DNA of 64,000 bases, from assembly GCA_029959085.1 (NCBI GenBank), contig JARWIR010000002.1, positions 79,326,224 through 79,390,223 of the forward strand. Reading direction: 5' to 3'. The position numbers and the translations under genes were made by a program. The notes below the pieces were generated by a model. The model ran no database searches. It saw only the letters and a list, made by a program, of their open reading frames with translations, and had not been told where the DNA came from. The DNA is from Nemophila menziesii. Lineage: Eukaryota > Streptophyta > Magnoliopsida > Boraginales > Hydrophyllaceae. Positions 59,594-64,000 of the stretch are shown here, one piece after another. The stretch's first letter is position 1, and every line of letters starts with the position of its first letter.

Positions 59594-60436
59594 TTACGTA
59601 ATATCATGAAGGAATCTACTCGAACTAACTAAAGAGTGATCTTTCCAATCTCTGAGGTTTTTCCCTTCCCTTGTGCACTTAGCCAAAACATCGGCAACGG
59701 AATTAAACTCTCTTTTAATATGCTGAACCCATATAGGAAAAGTCGATAGCCAGTTCCTCATTTCGGCAACAAAAGGGTACACTTGCCAATGAAGTCCTGT
59801 GCTCTTGGAAATACCTTGAATTAATTCAAGGTTATCGGAATAGAAGGAACTATACCGTAAATTAAGACTAGCCGCTTTCCTCATAGCTAACAAAAGAGCC
59901 CAACATTCTCCTTCCAGTGCGCTATTCACATACTTCCTTTCAGAAATTTTATATTCTATGATTCCTTCCTTATTTATAGCTATTAAAGCTATGCCCGCAG
60001 GTTCCCAATTTTTCGTAAAAGAAGCATCACATTGCCAGATAAAGTCCATATCGTCTTTAAGTAATGGGCTAGAAACTTCAAGTTTAACTTCTTTACTTGC
60101 TTTGATATTACTATTTCTGTTCCCCTTTTCTCTAACCTTGAAAAGATCGTTCATATATTTATCTGTCAAGAAAAAAATCTCTTCCATTACCCAGGTTTTT
60201 TTTTCGTGGTAACTTTTCATTCTTGCTTTCCAATTATTCCAGCATAGTAGGAGCAAATAAGCGGTGACTTCTTTCCGATGCCAACCATTTTTCGCATAAA
60301 GTTCAATTGTTTCGAGAAACCATTCGCCAAATTTATAATCCTTGTCTTCATCAATTTTGATTTGAAGTCTAGAATTTACCCAGATTGCTCTACTAAAAGG
60401 ACATTTCAGGAAAATATGTGCACTAATCTCAAATAG
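59594..60436 (-). CDS. LINE tail with intact RNase H (RVT_3) reading frame
   Basis: The minus frame is open from about 60436 (no ATG there; first ATG at 60256) to the stop at 59594-59596. It reads EISAHIFLKCPFSRAIWVNS (the end of the zf-RVT finger), LLLLCWNNWKARMKSYHEKK and a linker. The RNase H domain then has all acidic residues: IWQCDASFTKNWEPAGIALI, ALEGECWALLLAMRKA, FYSDNLELIQGI and HIKREFNSVADVLAKCTREG. It is closely related in layout to the broken copy at 40618-41690. It is a truncated non-LTR retrotransposon 3' end; the upstream reverse transcriptase is absent, because a poly(A/T) and AT-rich stretch begins at 60450. The tail ends about 350 bp upstream of the helicase ATG. Confidence 0.75.
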   Translation of the reverse strand, partial: LFEISAHIFLKCPFSRAIWVNSRLQIKIDEDKDYKFGEWFLETIELYAKNGWHRKEVTAYLLLLCWNNWKARMKSYHEKKTWVMEEIFFLTDKYMNDLFKVREKGNRNSNIKASKEVKLEVSSPLLKDDMDFIWQCDASFTKNWEPAGIALIAINKEGIIEYKISERKYVNSALEGECWALLLAMRKAASLNLRYSSFYSDNLELIQGISKSTGLHWQVYPFVAEMRNWLSTFPIWVQHIKREFNSVADVLAKCTREGKNLRDWKDHSLVSSSRFLHDIT

Positions 60437-60703
60437 CTCATGTTTATAATTTTTTTTTTGTTTGTCAAAGTCTATAAAATCTTCAAAATCTATAATTTAA
60501 AAAAAATAAAAAATAAAAAAATAAAATAAAATCTTAATTAAATACACGGGTTCTTAAGAGGACAATCTAGTAAATTACGAGTAATTAAGTAACTTATCCT
60601 GGGTTTATGAGGGTTATGACCGCTAGTTCTTGAACAACCTACGCACCGTCAAGCTTTCTCTCTCGACTCTCACATACATTCTTGTCCCCCTCTCTGCGCA
60701 CCA

Positions 60704-60768
60704 GTAAGTCTCTTTCACTCATACACTCAATAACTGATACTTAAGTGAAGTTAATACTTTAATTTCAG
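60704..60768 (+). other. Possible 5' UTR intron of the helicase gene
   Basis: 'cca|gtaagtctc' and 'tttaatttcag|tt' would give a 65-bp GT-AG intron ending 18 bp before the ATG. The preceding 60640-60700 is pyrimidine-rich, as expected for a leader. The intron would be at the short limit for plants, so this is tentative. Confidence 0.35.
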
Positions 60769-60786
60769 TTAAAAAAAGTATTGAGA

Positions 60787-62918
60787 ATGGAGGAAGAGAA
60801 AGAAGAAGTAAAATCATTCAAGGATTTGGGAGTAATCAATCAATTAGTCGATGCTTGTGATAATTTAGGTTGGAAATCTCCTTCCAAGATTCAACTCCAA
60901 GCTATTCCTCATGCCTTAGCAGGTTCTTTTTCAATTCAGAATTTTTGTATAAAATCGATTTATATTTTTGACAGTAATAACAATTCCTAATGATTAGGGA
61001 AGGATTTAATTGGGATTGCCCAAACCGGTTCGGGAAAAACCGGAGCTTTTGCAATCCCTATATTACAAGCACTTTATGAAACTCCACAAGTTCTTTTCGC
61101 CTGTATTCTCTCACCTACAAGGTCTCTTACTTTTCTAATTAATATATTTTTTTAAAATTTGTTCAAAATTTGGTGTTTTACTTGTTATAGAGAACTTGCA
61201 ATTCAAATAGCTGAACAATTTGAAGCTTTAGGATCTGGCATAGGTGTAAAATGTGCAGTGGTAAGTAAAAACTCTGATTTTACTTTTAATATTTTGTTAA
61301 ATCTTCAATTTTTTACAGCTTGTTGGAGGAGTTGATCTTGTACAACAAAGTATTTCAATAGCAAAGCGTCCACATATTATTGTAATCACTTTCATAAACA
61401 ATTTCATAAAATAAATAAATAAATAAAATTCTTGTTATATTACAGGTGGCAACCCCTGGTCGCCTTGTAGATCATCTCACCAATACAAAAGGTTTCTCTC
61501 TTCGTTCAGTAAAATACTTGGTAAGAGTTTATATTTGCGTGTGTTTAAATTAATAAAAATAAATAAATATTCATATGTTTTCTTAACAGGTATTAGATGA
61601 AGCAGATAGGTTATTAAACGAAGAATTCGAAAAATCACTCGATGAAATTCTCAAAGTTATTCCTCGTGAACGAAAAACTTATTTATTTTCCGCAACTATG
61701 ACCAAAAAGGTTTAATATAATTACGAAATGATTTATTAAATCATGTAGTAAATAATAATATCCATTTTTTTCCAGGTGCAAAAGCTTCAAAGAGCTTGTT
61801 TAAGAAATCCCGTAAAGGTAATTTCAATTTCATATTATTTTAATTTTTTATTTACTAAATCGTCAAATTTTATTATCAGATTGAAGCTGCATCTAAATAT
61901 TCAACTGTTGATACATTAAAACAACAATATTGCTTTGTACCTGCAAAGCATAAGGTTTAGTTACTCCTATTTTTGTAATTTATATTTATTTTAAATTTGG
62001 ATAATAATAAATAATAATATTATACAGGATTGTTACCTTGTTTATATATTGAGTGAAATGATTGAAAGTACATCAATGGTTTTCACACGTACTTGTGAAG
62101 CAACTCGTTTATTAGCTTTAATTCTTCGAAACCTTGGTTTTAAAGCTATTCCAATTAGTGGTCAAATGAATCAGGTAAAATATAATAAATTTAATTTTAT
62201 AAAATAAATTAAGTAACTAAAAATATATTAATTTTATTCAGGAAAAAAGACTTAAAGCTTTAAATAAATTTAAAGCTGGGGAATGTAAGATACTTGTTTG
62301 TACAGATGTAGCTAGTAGAGGACTTGATATTCCTTGTGTAGATATGGTTATAAACTATGATATACCCATGCATTCCAAGGTTAGTAAGTTTTTATATATT
62401 GAGGGTAAAATAGTAATTTTGTATTTAACGTTGGTTTTTTTTGATAGGATTATATACATAGAGTGGGAAGAACTGCTAGGGCTGGTCGTTCAGGGGTTGC
62501 TATTTCGTTAGTGAGTCAGTTTGAATTGGAGTGGTATTTACAAATAGAGAAACTTATTGGTAAGTACTGTTTTTATTTATATTATAATAAATACTATTTA
62601 TTATATTTTATTTATTTTTATTATTGTTTTAGGGAAGAAATTACCGGAGTTTCATGGTAAAGAAGAAGATGTTTTGTTATTAATGGAGCGTGTTTCTGGG
62701 GCTAAAAAGATTTCTCAGATGGTATATTTTTTTGGTACTATATATCTTCTCATTAATCAAACTTATAAAATGCTTTTATATTTTTTTATTTTATTTTGTA
62801 GAAAATTAAAGAAACTTCAGGGGTAAAGAAACGGAAAGAAGATGATGATGATGAGGAAGAAATACACAAATATTTGGGGGATAAGAATGGAAAGTCTAAG
62901 AAAATCAAGAAGAGATGA
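60787..62918 (+). CDS. RH10: DEAD-box ATP-dependent RNA helicase, RH10/Rrp3/DDX47-like, 13 exons
   Basis: Exons: 60787-60922, 60998-61121, 61191-61260, 61319-61381, 61446-61520, 61590-61709, 61776-61817, 61880-61954, 62028-62174, 62242-62379, 62448-62559, 62633-62721, 62802-62918. All introns are GT-AG and the joined frame is open (435 residues). Motifs in order: Q motif (SFKDLGV...PSKIQ, about 10-36), I AQTGSGKT (53-60), Ia PTRELA (85-90), GG (113), Ib TPGR (134-137), II DEAD (159-162), III SAT (190-192), IV MVFTRT (252-257), [10 protein letters not shown] (305-313), [10 protein letters not shown] (334-341). The tail is Lys/Asp/Glu-rich and likely nuclear or nucleolar targeting. Yeast Rrp3 and human DDX47 act in 18S pre-rRNA processing; I infer the same role. 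The ATG at 60787 is the first in frame after the leader. Confidence 0.93.
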
Positions 62919-64000
62919 TATGAGTTCAATTAGGCACCTTTATTTTGTTTTTCTTATTTGTTAGCAGTTATTAAGTCAAGGTACATGGGATGTTAATTTA
63001 TTGCTGTGTTGCGCAATTTTGGTTACATGATTTAAAGTAATGGTTTTGTATGAGGTATTTATGCAAAGAGAGATATGGAAGATAAATTTGTTCGCTCTTT
63101 GAATTTCACTCACCAGTTAAGATGTAACATGTATACTTTTTAAGTCAATATATCTGAGTAACTTAATAAAAAATATATAAAGGTAAGGGAAGTAAGAAAC
63201 TGATGTAGTGCTAGAATTACATTAAAATATTAATTCAATTAGTTTTTTTTTTTTTTTGGTTGGAAATGTAATGGATGATTAATTTATGGGTTTTAAAAAG
63301 CGATATTACTCGGATAATCCTATTGAACAATTACGAATGCGGATTAATCGCGGATAATCCGAATCCTCCATGGATGCGGATAATTTTAAAATATGATGGT
63401 TAATGGATGCAGATTTGGTTATCATTTTTCTTAATGGATGTGGATATGGTTATGCCATTTTTTGAGGATATTCAAACCGTTGTCATCCCTACATGGTTAT
63501 CATTAAGCTACTCAGGTTTCAAGCAAAACTTCATAAATCACGAATGGAACCTCCATGAAGTTGTTGGATCTTCGCTGGAACTACACAAATCATATTTTTA
63601 ATCGAAGATGCCATGTATCTTGACCAAAAAACCATTGAAGCTTCTTAAATCTGGAACGGAACTTCATGGCTCACAAACATAGTTTCCATGAAGGAATCAC
63701 CATGAAAGATCTCGAACGAAAATCACGAACAAAACTTGACATTTGGTATGCAATAGAGGATCATCACATCTTGAACTATTTATACCCTAACCACTGTGGT
63801 TAAAATACCATATAGATTGACAACACAATTTACAAGTGGTCAAAATGATATATAGTTTTGGTATTTTACAAGTACAATACCGGTAGCTCTAGATATACTT
63901 CAAATGTGGTATTTGTCACATCTATCTATAACCATAGTAATTACGCTGTCATCCCCCCTTTACATCATGTTTTATTCAGTACATACTTTAAATAATTTTG
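62919..64000. other. 3' flank of the helicase gene and unassigned repeat-like DNA
   Basis: An AATAAA lies at 63165-63170, about 250 bp past the stop codon, and may serve polyadenylation. At 63296-63480 degenerate direct and inverted copies of 'gcggataatcc' and 'atggatg(c/t)ggat' occur. A 64-codon frame at 63407-63601 passes through them and is not called. 63600-64000 holds repeated phrases around 'catgaagg/gaac', nothing recognisable. Confidence 0.45.

Overview
The window is plant nuclear DNA, most likely from a eudicot. It is AT-rich and repeat-dominated, and holds two intact-looking host genes with short AT-rich GT-AG introns. These are a two-exon plant tetraspanin (47583-48862, minus) and a 13-exon DEAD-box RNA helicase of the RH10/Rrp3/DDX47 type (60787-62918, plus). 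The species cannot be named from sequence alone. I see no rRNA, tRNA or CRISPR.

Roughly the first 36 kb is a nest of LTR retrotransposons. Most belong to one Athila-like Ty3/gypsy group. Its LTRs are about 1.5-1.8 kb, it uses a tRNA-Asp type primer binding site (TGGCGCCGTTG...), and its gag and protease are of the Athila type with the DLGAS active site. I call the copies D (841-9187, minus), E (about 9200-13469, plus), A (13470-16725, minus), F (21466-23727, plus), B (23728-30294, minus) and C (30295-33775, minus). They interrupt each other head-on, and none has a complete pol. Copy B keeps gag, protease and only the integrase C-terminus, so reverse transcriptase and RNase H are gone. Between pol and the 3' LTR these elements carry variable noncoding DNA: a 1.3 kb degenerate CCTTAA array in D, and a 107-bp GC-rich tandem repeat in B. 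Two nested Ty1/copia fragments follow (33776 to about 36235).

From 36 to 47 kb the DNA is mostly decayed, with DNA transposons recognisable by terminal inverted repeats and exact target-site duplications. They are a 486-bp Mutator-type MITE (39249-39734, 9-bp TSD), a 962-bp Tourist-like element (42070-43031, TSD TAA), an 857-bp Tourist-like element (43506-44362, TSD TTA) and a 1.84-kb Mutator-like element (45136-46976, 9-bp TSD). The last holds a copia fragment and a second, nested inverted-repeat element with its own tandem array. A LINE RNase H pseudogene lies at 40618-41690.

The tetraspanin gene sits at 47.6-49 kb. Beyond it are an AAT microsatellite, a copia 3' end (52010-53330, minus), a free-standing RNase H-like ORF (54695-55159, minus), a cluster of palindromes (56016-56135), more Athila-like LTR relics (56236-59219) and a LINE tail with an intact RNase H reading frame (59594-60436, minus). 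That tail ends about 350 bp upstream of the helicase start codon. No new functional system is evident. The most informative observations are the internally deleted Athila family with its tandem arrays, the Mutator-like carrier, and the exact TSDs of the small DNA elements.
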